A stretch of 64,000 bases of DNA, taken from contig NC_066316.1 of assembly GCF_022539315.1 (NCBI RefSeq), positions 51,833,994-51,897,993 of the forward strand, read 5' to 3'. Numbering within the stretch: the first letter of the stretch is position 1; every line of letters begins with the position of its first letter. This DNA comes from Serinus canaria (Eukaryota > Chordata > Aves > Passeriformes > Fringillidae). Below, one piece after another: positions 37,540 through 50,600 of this stretch. The position numbers and the translations under genes were made by a program. Under the pieces are notes generated by a model. The model was not told the origin of the DNA. It made no database searches and was given only the letters and a program-made list of their open reading frames with translations.

Positions 37540-40500
37540 AAGGCTTGAAAGTAGCATCTGCTACATTTTAAGCTAGTTCTCCCTGCTCACCCAAGCTACT
37601 GCCATCCCTATCTCAGCAGAATGGACAAAAAAGCAGCTTTATTCTGCCTTTTGGCCTCTCTTCATCTTGAGGATGAAAAAAAATGTCTGTGTCACTCCTC
37701 AGGTTATATCCCAGCCAGCTGAGAGCTTCTGTACTGACTGCCTGGAAGCTATGGAATATAGGGCACCCCAGCATCTGCTCCAGGCTGGAGAATACTCTAA
37801 CACAGCCATTTCTTTCTGCTTGCAATTTTGACATGTAACACTGGAGTCTGGCTTCTTTGTTCTGCTGGTAGGCAGTACATAAGGCACTTCATGGGACCTT
37901 GAAGGAAGACTCTCTAAATCTCTAAACTCAGCTGCAGCAGCAAAACAAGAGTTTAAAAAAAAAAAAAGTTCTGAATTTGGAAGTTATGATTAATTCTGAG
38001 TGGGGAAGGAGAATTAGATATGTATTAGTTTCACCGTGTGAGGAACATATTTTTGCCATTACCTAAGTAATGAAGCTCCAAGGACAAGGAAAAGGAACTT
38101 GGAAGCCCATTTTTTCCCCATTTAAATCCAGCTGCAGCGGGGGTCGGTGCCTCCCATGGCAGCTTGTTATGATGATGAGTTACTAAGACGTTTTTCTGCT
38201 TGTCAGCTTTCTGACAACTCTTGAATGTGGTAAAGGTGGGCTAAGAGATGATTAGTCACCACCTGCCTCTAACAAACAAGTTCTCTTGAGTAATTCATGT
38301 GAAATGTTTAACTATGAATAAACTCATTTAAAGCACCAGCTCCTTCAAAGAGCATCTGATGGCCATCAGGCCCTCTTCCTCTTTCCAGGAGGCATCTTAA
38401 GCACTGCCCCACAATGCAGCTCCACAGCCACATGCTCCAGTCCTGAGTTCCACTGGGTGCCAGTGGGGAGAAATATGGGGAAGAGGCACATGTAGCAGTT
38501 TATACTTCATGCATAAAAAGCATTTTGCATTTTGCTCCGTGTCTCACTAGGCATATTTAGACAACACAAGAACATCAGGTGTAAGGTCCTGCACACCATT
38601 TCTTGACCCCCAGCTGCTTCCCCTGCAAGGCAGTTTGTGCACCCTGACAGTGATGTGACAGCCACAGCTGGGGCACTGCTTGTGTCTGTCGTTTGGTACA
38701 TCTTGCTCCTTGAATGGTGCAAGGAGCTTCAAGTGCCCTTTCTGCTTGTTTTTGTGCTGGATATGTTTCACATAGATATACTCTGTGTAGGACCAGCAAA
38801 ACACAAAAATATATATTGTTCTATTACTTACTAATTCCATTTTACTCACCCTCACTTGTATCATTTTAATTGAGCTCCCAGCCTTGTGCTTTAAATCCCC
38901 TACAGTTCTTACCTTCTTTCTCTCATCTCCTTTATTTTCGCATTCCAGCCCTACTGTATGTGGCACATATATTCTTCCCAAACCCTAACATTAAAGCCAC
39001 AGAGCACCTGCTCATCTACCCTCTCTTTCACTCCCATGGAAAACATGGGAAGACATAATAAAAAGAAATCTTATGTCAGAAAAAGTCAATGCATGTCTTT
39101 ATACTTCACACTGTTCTGGCAGAAAATGGTTTCCTAATTTGTTACAATACTTGTCTAACAGTAGCACAGAGTCCAAAAGCCAACCCACACAAAGCACCAC
39201 AGTCTGAGCTGCTGGTACCTGAACTAATCCTTTTGCATTTTGTGCCTTGGGCTGTATTCAAAACAAGTTTGGCATAATCCTTTTGTCATTTAATTTGGAG
39301 TGTCTCGCTGCTTTTCTCTGCTGGACTTTTAAAACACTTTATAAATACTCTGGACACCAAGGGAAAGTTGGCAACATGAATTCTAAAGGGCTGCTTGAAA
39401 ACAAAGTGGAAGATGATAATTGATAGCTATGTAAGACGATGAAGAAAAGGCTTGAACAAAAAACATGAGGAGTAAATGGACCTAGGTGAAGATGCTGAAC
39501 TTTGAGGTGTTTACAGTTCCCAAGGATCTCATGGTTTCATTTAGATAAAAAGGCTAGGTGATTTTAAAAGGACAAGTGAGTACAAAACATGATCATTGCA
39601 CCAATGCCAATTCCTTTTGAAGCATAAAATCCCACAGCTGCTGTTCTAAGTTTTCACACCTGCTCCAGGCTGGGAGAGTGTTCTCGGATCATAAAGGCAA
39701 GTGAAACAGCTAAAGAAGAGCAAGTTACATCCTTTGGCAAAGACTACAGGTGCAGGGTGGGTGGAAGCGGGGGCAAGGAGCAGAAAGTGCCATACAAATT
39801 TCGCTATCAAGCCTGGGGAGAGGCCTGTTTCTCTGCCAGACCAGTCCCTGGAACACTTCCCTATGAAACAGTTTGTCACCCATTTTTTGAGGAGCACAAT
39901 TCTTTGATTCCCGTCAAAGTATATGCTAAAAACTTGACGATATAATTTTGCTTTTGTGTAAATTGTCATTGCTCCGTATAAAAAATATTCTCAGTATTTT
40001 CTGTATTCTACTATGGAGTGAGGTTCCTGGACTTTGCTGTCAGTGTTTTAATTCTGCAGGATGATTGATTTGTGAATAATCCATGTTACATCTGTTTTAT
40101 AACATGTTGGGGCAGTTATTTATTTAAAAGTCTTTGGTTCCAGTTTTTCTCTCAGATAAGCAGATGCAGATGCATCTGCATTACAGATTGAACTGTAAAA
40201 GCACATGAAAATCAAATAATCCTGACACCTACTCCTCTGTAATCCCTCCCCATCATCAAATACAGGACAGTCAAATAAGTGTTGAGTCTGCTCTCAGATT
40301 ATTCCATTCTTGTTCTAATAGGCAGAGTAGCCCAAGTAACTTTTTCCTGAGACTGGATTTCATATTTTCAAATTTTAAAAAATCCATTCTTTTCATAGGA
40401 AGTGGATCAAAGAGATGAAGAAATCTTCTTTGCATTGATTAGAGAAGAAAACTTCATTGCACCAGCCAGATCCCTTTAATTTGCTGTTTATCTGAAAGAT

Positions 40501-41545
40501 TCACAGATATTCTAGATAACATCCAGGATCCTAGTAAGGGTCCACAGAAGCATCTCTAAAAAGATTCATTAAAAAAAAAATTAGTAAATTTCAGTGCAGG
40601 TGAAAGAGAATTATTTTTTGCTTCTGAAACCGTGAATAGCTTTCAGAGTGAATGAAAAGGGCAAAGACAGGAAAGAAGAAGAAAATCAAGAAAATCTCAG
40701 CTACACTGAATCCAGAAATGCTGTGCAGTTTATGGACATGTGGTGATTGCTGCAGAACTTAAAATTATATTCTCTTACCAATGATGCTTTCAACTGTAAA
40801 GCCCTCACTTTAGTACTGGTGTCAGTGAACTCTTTATGACAGGAGGCAAAGAATTTGTTCAGCACAAATATAATCCATCCCATTTTCCTTTCCTACCCAT
40901 ACTTCTAAAGAAAAGAAGATAACCCAACAATCCGGATAATGTCTTCGCTCTCCTCTGTCACCAAAAGTGAAAAGTTTATGAAAGATATAAAAAATATCCA
41001 GGAAGACTTGAAAAAGAAATGAAATTTAGAATTTGGGGAAAGAAATGCCATCAGTTAAAATTTCCTCCCCTTCCTCCTTCTTCCCCACACTTTATATACT
41101 GAACATGATGTCATATGGTGTGGAATATTGGTCAGTTGGGGTCAGATGTCCCAGCTGTGTCTGCTTTCAACTTCCCATGCACTTCCAGCCTCCTCACCAG
41201 TGTGGCAGTACTAAAACAAGAAAAGGCCTTGGCACTGTTTAAACCCTGCTCAGCAGTAACAAAACCAGCTCTATATTGTCAACTGTGCATTCAGCACAAA
41301 TCCCAAACACAGCCCCATACCTGCCACTGGGAAGAAAATTAACTCTAACCCAGGCAAAATCAGCTCAATATTCCATATATAAATTGAACTTCCTGAAGAA
41401 CAAGAAAACAGTTGGTTTTATTGAAGGTGAAGGAAGGAAAATCACTTGCTCGAAGGTAATTATACTGTATAGATCTGAAGCAATTTTTGGATGACTCAAA
41501 GTAATTTTGGTGTTTCTGACCTAAATTGAGATATCTTGTCTGGTT

Positions 41546-41620
41546 AGCTAAAACCAATACTATCTCTAGTATTGGTTTAATATTGGATTTTAGCTCTAAG
41601 AGAGCTAAAATCTAGTAATA
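41546..41620. repeat. compound inverted repeat, two adjacent perfect hairpins
   Basis: AAACCAATACTA (41551-41562) pairs exactly with 41567-41578 around the loop TCTC. GATTTTAGCTCT (41586-41597) pairs exactly with 41601-41612 around the loop AAG, and its stem extends outward with G-T pairs. In addition 41546-41559 is the reverse complement of 41581-41595 with one inserted base, so the block can refold into an alternative cruciform. Confidence 0.85.
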
Positions 41621-42687
41621 TTGCTGTTGTTAATTGCCAACTGTTTGTTTTAAAAGTTTTTAAGGTATTTTCTCTCTTTCTTTACAGTTAGAATAGCCAA
41701 GAGGATTTCTTGTTTCTGGTAGAAATTTAATTACCTTCAAATGCTTTTCGTGTCTTAAAAAGTATTGCTGGAATGTAGGAGTAGTCATTACATGAGTCCA
41801 GGTGTCACAGCTGATATGTGTGAGCATAACTCAAAGCCACAGACTTCAGCAATGCTCAGATTGGGTCATATAAAAGGACAGATCAGGATACAAGAACTCT
41901 GATCTAAACTAAAAGCTAAATTTCAATGGATATAACTGCATCTACAGTCTTACATGCAGACTCTTGTTGCCATACCGAAAAAAGAAATATAAATACCAAT
42001 AAATATACTAGAATTCAAATGTCTCTTTTGTCTTCAGTGTGCCAAAATGCTGCATGCAGCATGTGTACTCACAAAGGTAATGAGTCCCTGGTCCTTGATG
42101 CTGAATATCTTCCTAGCATATTCTTGTGGTTTAGGAATAGTACTCTAGTGTTCCCACACAGATACTCCAAACCACGTGCCACTCACTCACAGCTCCCTCT
42201 GCCCTCCCTGTCCCCCTGAAGTAGGAGGGAAAGGGGAATTGGAGCCACAAAAGGATGTGGAGGATCACAGGTTGAAATAAGAACAATTACCGGAAAGAGC
42301 AATGAGATTAAAAAACCCAAACAGTAACAGCAAAAATACTATTAAAAGAGTATAAAAGAAACAAATGATTCACACATGAGTTCTCATCCCTGACAACACC
42401 TGACCACTCCCTTCACCATCCTATGTGCCCAGGAAGGGACCCCTTCTCCCAGGAAGAGACTTCCTTTTCCCCATCCCCCATCCCCCAAAAACGTTGTGAG
42501 GAAGTGTAGAATAACCTCCAAGTGCTGGCCATGACCCTCCTGGCTAGTGCAAAAATTAACCATGTCCTGGTTGGGACCAAGACAACATTAAAAGTGTGTT
42601 ATGCACCTCAGTACTTCTGAAAACTGGCAGAAAAGTGCCTAAAGCTGGCAAACATGTAAATGAGTTAATTTTGTTTCTTTTTTGCAG

Positions 42688-42834
42688 AAAATCACTGTGA
42701 AGATGATTCAAAGAGATGTTCTCATCCACAAGGCCAGCATGGACAATGAAGTGATCCAAATTATATATGGTGCAATTCCTAAAGTAGCCACATTCCAAAA
42801 GAAGTTACTTTTGGTCCTTTCTGCTCGTTTGCTG
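42688..42834 (+). CDS. candidate internal coding exon, 49 codons, phase 0-0; gene not recognised
   Basis: A very strong acceptor (ttttgtttcttttttgcag) ends at 42687 and a good donor (CTG|GTATGT) starts at 42835. The 147 bases between are open in one frame only, with purine-rich first codon positions typical of coding DNA. The peptide starts KITVKMIQRDVLIHKASMD, runs through NEVIQIIYGAIPKVATFQKK and ends in a Leu-rich segment. It has no motif I can name. No partner exon with equal support was found nearby, and comparable open stretches behind acceptors occur by chance in this window, so it may be an orphan of a gene with large introns, a pseudo-exon or chance. Confidence 0.3.
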
Positions 42835-45800
42835 GTATGTTCAGGATGGTGAGGGAAAGATTTCTTTTGCTGGGAGAAAGTAGATCTGAGATACAAGATG
42901 ATGTGTCTCTGCTATGATAAGCCATTTCCATGCTGTTTCTTTCACTGAATAAAATGGAAGATGGATGGTTTTTCATTAAAAATCAAAAGAGTTCAATCCA
43001 AGCCAGGTAAGTGGTGATGGATCACGTGACAAGTTCTTGGTGGATTTAAAATAAGTTCAATTCGTTATTGTGGACACAGCCTATGCAGTTGTAGCATGAG
43101 AGGCATTGTCAGTTTAATGACCCACAATAGAAACTCTTTTAGAGGTGAGTTGCTGGCTGGAGGGAACTGGGGGAAAGGGGATTAGCAGGGACCTCTGCTC
43201 TTCCTTCTTCCTTGCTATAACTGTTTTGTGGATCAATGGAAAACCTGTTTCCAGTTTTGTCAGTTTGTAATTTTTCAATGTAATTAAAGAGATCCTTTAA
43301 AGAAATGTCATTGCATCGCAGGAGCCCAGGACTCATTCTGCTCCGCTAGCTCTCTCCAATGCCAAGATTAACACCTGCAGTAGGAAAAGTAACATAACCA
43401 CTAATGCTGCCTGTTGGCATGCTCACCAGACCAGAACAGGCTTTCACTGGGTATAGCCAAGTGCTCTTTCTTTCCCCTCATCTCCTTCCCCCCAGGAAGG
43501 AGAGATTTTTGAAGATTCAGAGATAGATAAGGACCTTCAGCTGAGTGCAAACTGGTTCGGTTTACATAAGAGGCTGATGGCAGAAGCAAAGCATGGTTTT
43601 ATGTAGGGAAGCAGGACAATATAAGTGTAATCCTTACACTGTGTTCCACTGAAGCTGGCATGAGCAGCCACTGCTGAGTGACTGCTGTTTATATGTCCCA
43701 CTTCCAGCTGGTTTTATGAGCATATGTTATACCTACAGGAGATATGTGTGGGGAGCAGAAACAAAGATACTATGAAGGAATCTGTCTTCATCAATGGGAG
43801 AAATGCTTTAAAAAAAGACTTTTTACACATGAAATCAGAAGTGTGCCAGTGCTGAAGTATGAGTCTTACTAGCAAATTTGAACATCAAGGGGACACCACT
43901 AGCAGTGAAACTAGAGCAGTTCTGCTCAGGGTGAGATAGCAGAGCAGGCCTGTCAGGAGCCTCAGTCCCTCCATGGAAATGTCCTCCCCATCACTTTCTC
44001 TTCAATGAAGGCAGAAAGGACACAGAAGCATGCAGGAGACCTTGAAAGTGCAGGGTCTGCCAGGATGGAGTCCTTTGTCACCTTGCAGTGTGCTGTGAGA
44101 GTATGCTGCCACCAGAGCTCAGGCAGCGGCTCTAAGCAACCTCCCCACAGCGCTGCAGAGGAGCCTGGAACAAAAAGCAGTTTCACAGTCTCTGAGGTTG
44201 TGAGCAGCCAGCAAAGAGGAAGGTATTCTGCCTCTTTCCAAGGTCAAAGTTTGTCTGCAGAAAAATCTTAGTGAGACCAACACTTGCAAATCGTAACAAT
44301 AATTTTTCTTTCCCAAGAATTTTGTTACCCTTGCTAGTAACAACATCATTTAAGGCTTCAAAATGTTTCATGGAGAAACAAAACCTAAGATTTTCAGTGT
44401 TATTTTTCATCTGGCAACCAGTTACTCCTTACAATGAGCATTTGATTTATATTGTGGCATCATGAAACACTTGATGGAAAATAAGTGAATAACTCAGGAT
44501 AGTTTATTTTAGATACAAGGGTTCCAGCATACCTTGATAAACCCACATCAACAGTTTCCATATTTCTTTGGTTCTTACTCCCATAAATCAGCTTCACATG
44601 GACACAGAGATAAAGCTTGAAGCAAAAAATTGTGTTTATGTTGCATTCAAACAGTGGAAGACCACCACTGTGAAGCTTTACTAGTATAAGGGCTAAATCC
44701 TGCTATCTGATATCCAGCAGAATTTAGGAAGGAGCTTAACTGAACTTACTGACCCAATGAGAAGCTTTAACATTTTGAGCAAGCGCATAAAGCACATTTT
44801 CACCTCTTCTTATCCTCCCTGCCCCCACCAGTGCAAATGCTTTCAAATCTTTTCTCACACAGAGCTAATTCAAGATTTTGGGGAGAGCTAGTGAAATGAT
44901 TCATTGGACAAAAACCCAAACACAAATGCCTTAGTTTAGGACAGATTTATAAATGTAGCCAGACAACAGCATCCAGATTCCCAAATCAGTGCAGGAAAAG
45001 GGTGAAAGACAAGGAAAAGAGGCAGTTTCTTCTTTCTGACCTTGTTTCCCACTTGGAGAAAAAAATCAATGCTTCTAAAAGACACAGAACTCCCACTCTC
45101 TAGTCAAACAATTAACATAAGAACAGATCTGACATATGTAGAGAAAACTTGCCAGATTTATCTCCTGTACCTTTCTAGTAACTCTTTCCAGTTATGTAGC
45201 ATGGCTGCTGTATCTGGTAAATTAAGTCTAAAGTAACTCTCAATTCAACAAAAATCTTCTCTATTTAAAATGGCTTGTTATGTAATCCTCTTGCAGGAAG
45301 ATTCACATGTCATTTAGTATCAATTCAGATAATTGAAAACCCTGATCCAGGACTTGAAATCCTATAGTCAGGCCCTTTCAGTCTGAAATACATTCCCATA
45401 TTCAGCATATTTTCCTTCTTCACAGGAACAACTCCAGTATTTCTGTCTACACCTACAATTAACTGAAATAAAGTTCAACATGGAAAACTCATCAAGAGGG
45501 GAAGTGTATCTTTCAAATATTTAACTTAGGTCATTGCCAAATTTATATTCTCTAATATAATTACATAGTCACAAGGGATGAGACTTTTAAGCTACTTTTA
45601 GGTATTTACAGATCAAAAGATCTTTTGGAAAACATCATTTGGCATTCAAATGCCCCTGAAACTAAACTTTGCAATCTACTTTTCTGTGAGCATGGAGGTG
45701 ATGCTTTTGCAGGAGGTGGACTAAGCAGTGTCCAAGATCTTGATTTTCTAGTGCATATGACTGACTTTTTCCAATGAAATCCATCTGAGCCAGAGATTTG

Positions 45801-47591
45801 CAGTGGTAGAAACCAGCTATCAGCCTCTGATACATCAGCATTAGACTGTAGTTCAAAAGAGCTTAACTCTGAAAGACTATACATCTGTTAAACATATTGG
45901 CATTTCTGAAAAGCTGGCTGAGATTGCATTCCTTGAATCAGTTTCTAGGGACTTGTCTTGAGGTTCATTTAACCCAATCTGGGCAGTGCTCTGAATATAG
46001 CTAATCTTAATAAGGTATGCTCAGATATTCAGGAACCTGCTGGCAAGATGTGGGCCAAAGGAAAATAACTTAACCTGCATTTCTCAGCAATTGCTAGTAG
46101 GGAAAATAAAATACATTGTAACTCTGTGGTGTTCATGTACTTCGCTTTTGTTTCTTTTTCACTTACAATTTGCATGCAAAAGTGTCAGCTGACATTCTCT
46201 AGTGCTTCACAATGTGAATCACCTGCTGACTGACTTGGAAAATTTCTCTTACAATTATATGTAAATGATCTCTGTCAGGTTTCTTGTGTTGGGATTCGAA
46301 TGGTTCTTATTAAAAACATGTGGAGGGAAAACTTCCTGCTGGCAGGACTGGCGCTGGTGCAAATGTATATAAGGTAGTGGCTGGTGATGAAGACCCCTTG
46401 TAGATCCACTTATGGTGGTAGTAGGACTCTATTCAATGCATTCTTCATCAATTTTTTAAGCACAAACTTGTGGTTTCTTTTCCTCAAGGAAGAAAATACA
46501 AGTTCCCCAGTAGGTGGACACACGACTTGTTCAGTTTAACATCTCACATCTTGCTGCTCAGCTGTTGGCCCTCTGGCCCAGCAATGCCTTTCTTTGCACT
46601 CCCTTCCCACTCTGACGAAAAACTAGTTTTACTCAGTCTTGCAAAGCTATTGATAATGAAACTTTACTCCATTCCAGGTATTTTTCTGGTGCTTAGTTAA
46701 AACACTTAACTGATAAAAACATTCTGGATGAAAAACATGGGAAATTCATTAGGTTATGACCATCAACCCATTCAGTTTTCCAGGTATAAAACACTCAGTT
46801 GTTCATTTCTCCAGACCAGAACTTGAGTTGAAAGCCCTTGAACAGGCAGCTTGTAGAAAACAGGTGAAACTGTGGTCCTGCAGCCTGAGCAGGACCTTCC
46901 CTGTCAGGGTAACCAGAAAATTACTTATTATCTCAGCTTCCATAAAGACTCCAGTCAACAAACTCTTCTTTTTGCTCTGTATTGGAGACTTTTAGCCTGA
47001 TTTTCAGTACTGTGCCTTTAAAATTCGGAGCAGAAAATTATATAGAGTCAACAAAGTGGAATTTACACTATGATAAAGACTCTACTTCCCAATGTCACCA
47101 CTGTCAAACCTGGCCTAGGAAGAATTAGATACCTCCTAATCAAGAATCTCCAGTCTGTAGAAAAAGCTAAGAACCCCAGAAGGATAAGTCAAAGAAACCT
47201 CACAGAGACCTCAGTGGGACTTAGATAGGTTCAGTCAGTAGGAAGCACCAGGCAAGCCCGCTGGTGGAATTTAGAATATCTGAATGTGGCCTAAGCCAGA
47301 GGCTGCCTACTTGACTTTCAAAGGGAGGAAACACCTAGATTCTGATTCACAGATCAGCTTGTTGATTTGAATTTTGTGATAGAAACAGGCCCTCGGTCTT
47401 TGAGAGCTGGGACTAGTGAAAACTCTGTTACCCACACAGCCACTCTCAACTCCTGTCTGCCACATCTTCTCTGGAGCTGATGGTGGGTCTGTCCCCAGTG
47501 GGACTACTGCTGCTGCTCTGCACATGCTTTTCAGAGGCAACAAAAATGCAGATAGGTTGAGGAGGTGTTAAAGAGACTTTTAAACACAATA

Positions 47592-47652
47592 TGTTTAAAT
47601 AAATCAAATAAATAAATAAATAAATAAATAAAATGTGTTTAAATAAATCAAA
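47592..47652. repeat. (AAAT)n microsatellite bounded by a 17-bp direct repeat
   Basis: About seven AAAT units (47606-47634) lie between exact copies of TGTTTAAATAAATCAAA at 47592-47608 and 47636-47652. Confidence 0.85.
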
Positions 47653-50600
47653 AATGGAAGAATCATAGCTGTTTCAAACTGATTATCTCAAAACTTTGGA
47701 GAAGGCCGTCTGCTGAGCATCTCCTGTACACAAAGGGTAATTTTGCTTGAATCCTTCACACAGAACTAACATCTGAACTCCTGCTGGTGTGCTGGTTGAC
47801 TCTGTTGCCATGACCATAGCTCCTTTGCAGAACCAGACACCTGCCTTGCTTCTGCCAGGTTGGAGGGAGAGCATGCTGTGCAGAACCACCTGTTCTACCC
47901 AGTGATTGCCCTGCCATGCATGGAGATTGGATTAGCAACTGGGGAGCTGAGCTAATAAACTGCAGCTAATGTTCCCCTGTGAGCCCACTAATTTGAGTTA
48001 AAAATGCCACATTGCTCTCATTAAGGGCCTTGTGTGCAGAAGGGATTTGCAATGATATCAATGCACAGGTTATAACAGTAAGAAACTCTCTGACAGGTAT
48101 TATGACCTTTGAAGCTCTGAGATAAAAATTCTATTGATAAATTATATAAGCCTATAAAATTAGCTGAGGTAAAAGAGATGATGTGGTGCACTTCTGTGTG
48201 TCATTCAGAGTCAAGGAGAACAAAGGATAAAATGTTTTCCAGCTCTCGTTAGACCTCTCCAGACAAGATGTCTGGTCGGGAAAGAGAGGGGACATTATAA
48301 CCTCTGTCAGTGAAGTAGCAGCCCACCTGTACCAGCCTTTCTGTCCCAAACACTGCAGAGCCACGGTGACAACCACCACTTCCTGCTTACATGCCTTGGA
48401 CATGAGAAGCCTGAAGATGAGATCCACAGGATTGCCCTTCTGGTCTTTTCCTGCCCTGAAAACTCCACACTTGTACACAAGCACAAAGAGGCTTTTTCAA
48501 AAGCCTGTTTCAATGTCTAAGTATCTTTGTATGCAGAAAAGCCAATTTTTAATACTGTTCTCTTTAACTGGGGCCAGAAAAACGTCTGTCTTCCAGGACC
48601 AGAAGTGGATGCCAGAAGACACTAAAAGTTGCACTTCTGGGATACATTCACAATTCAAATTTTACTTTAAATTAAACCAGCAGACATGGTCCAGTAGGAC
48701 TCTTCAAGTCTGCACAGCACAATAATACACAGCATACAGAGCCCTGAATTGATGCCAGCCAAGTCCACAGCAGAAGCAAGCAGGGCACCTGTGGAGAGCA
48801 GCCCCAGCTCCCCTCTGGCAGCACAGTGCTGCACTTGCACAGCAGCTTCTAGACCCAGCCTGGCAACAACTCACCACTTTGGGCCAGCACCAGGGTGCAA
48901 AGATGCAAAAGGTGCAAAGGATGCAGGATCAAGCCCACTGTTTAGGCCACTTTTGTATCACTTACACCTGAAATGTTCCTAAATATTTCTGAACAGGGTG
49001 ATTCTGTAACTTGCTGCACCTGGAATTGATACTGCATCTGTTTGGGATTAGACTATATTGTGCAAAACTGCAGTTTTTATAGAATTAGGCCCTGTAGGGA
49101 AGGTGTTTATGATCTTGAGTGAGGCCTATGCTGTTTCTAGATTGTGATGAAAGCTCAAAACTGTTAAAGAACAGGAAAAAGTCCAGCTGTCTTGGTATGT
49201 CTATCCTTCTTTTGCTGAATTTCTCTTACTCTTTCTTGTTTTTCATCATATTCCTTACCTCATATTTTGTTCATAAATAAGCCAAGGTCACTCCTGAGAT
49301 TTATTTATGCTTCTTTCTTCAATTTCCTTTCTTAGCAATTTATTCCAAATGTCAGTTGAAATTTTTGAAGTTTCTTGGGTTTTTGAGACAATTTATAAGA
49401 TTTAAATGTTGCCACAGTAGTGGAAGTCTCACCTGAAAAGGGAAAGCAGGATTTGACAGAACCCCAAATTATTACTTCCAATTTTACCTGCCTCCCAATT
49501 GTTCTCCAAGATATGAAACTTTTTGCAATAGCTATTGTCTATGGTGGGCCTATGGCTTTTTCTAAAGCCACATGACTGGTCAGACAGAAAAATACCAATT
49601 TGGCAATGAGAGATGCTATGTGGAGACCAGGCTCACATTTTTCATTGCAGACAGTCTTGGGATACTGTTCGTGCTTCCTAGAGTAAAGTGTAACACTGCT
49701 ATCACTTTCTCATGAAACTGTTTTCAAGTCAATGTTATTTAGAGGCATATTCCTCCAAAGGGAATGTAAGATTAGGATTTGAAGATCTTTTAACTTTCCA
49801 TTCCTCCAGGTCTAATTTCTTAAAGTTGGCTCTTGGGCTCTCAATACAGCTAACCCAAGTGCTTGCAGTGATATTTTTATTTCCAGAATTGACATTCTGC
49901 AAAACACAGGATGTTTTGTGAATCAGAAAGATTTCCTAGAGGCTATCAGAGAAGAATGCAAAATAGCTGAAAGTGTATTTTATAAGGTCCTCACCTTAGC
50001 AGGAGATGGACCTGTTGTTTTCCCATATGTCAGATTAATGCCAGATTCATCTTTTTTGTTGTTTTCTCTCTCCTGATTCTTCTCTTGGCAATTTGTTATT
50101 CCAAAAAAAAACTCTGAAATTACAATTTTTATTCCACCACTTGTGGACCAAAATCAAATTTCAAAACTTCAGAAGTACTCACCGAAAGAAAATGCTGTTT
50201 TCTTGCTGGGGTAATCAACAGTCTTAACTACAAATACTCTTAGCACAATAACCCAGTAGGAAAGAAGGGGAAAGCTCACATGGAGTGTAAACAATCTGAT
50301 GCTTGCAAAACAGTCCCAAATGTATTTTCAAATATATTCCTTCGTCATTGCTCAGGATGCTGCCTAATGAGTTGTCAGTAAGCCAGTGACAGTCTCACAT
50401 AGCAAAAGTTTAGTGCTTCCTTTTTTGTACATTTGAGTATTCCCTATTGTTTTGAAACTTAGTAATGCTGCTGCTTTGCCTTTGCCATCAAACAAGCCCT
50501 TCTCCAGCAGTGACTCATTCAAGTTCTGGCACTGCGTAGGATAAAGAAGGAGTGTTAATAGGAAACGCTTGGTGACATAGATAGGAGGAGAAGGGGAGGA

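Noticed and set aside
40403..40480. 26-codon frame EVDQRDEEIFFALIREENF after an acceptor
   Set aside because: It reads like protein but is too short, and no donor or poly(A) signal supports it.
42428..42460. 20-bp imperfect duplication CCCAGGAAG...
   Set aside because: Short, imperfect C/T-rich duplication with nothing to distinguish it from ordinary slippage.
46366..46374. TATATAAGG as a TATA box
   Set aside because: No CpG enrichment, no first-exon signal and no neighbouring coding evidence. TATA-like strings are common here.
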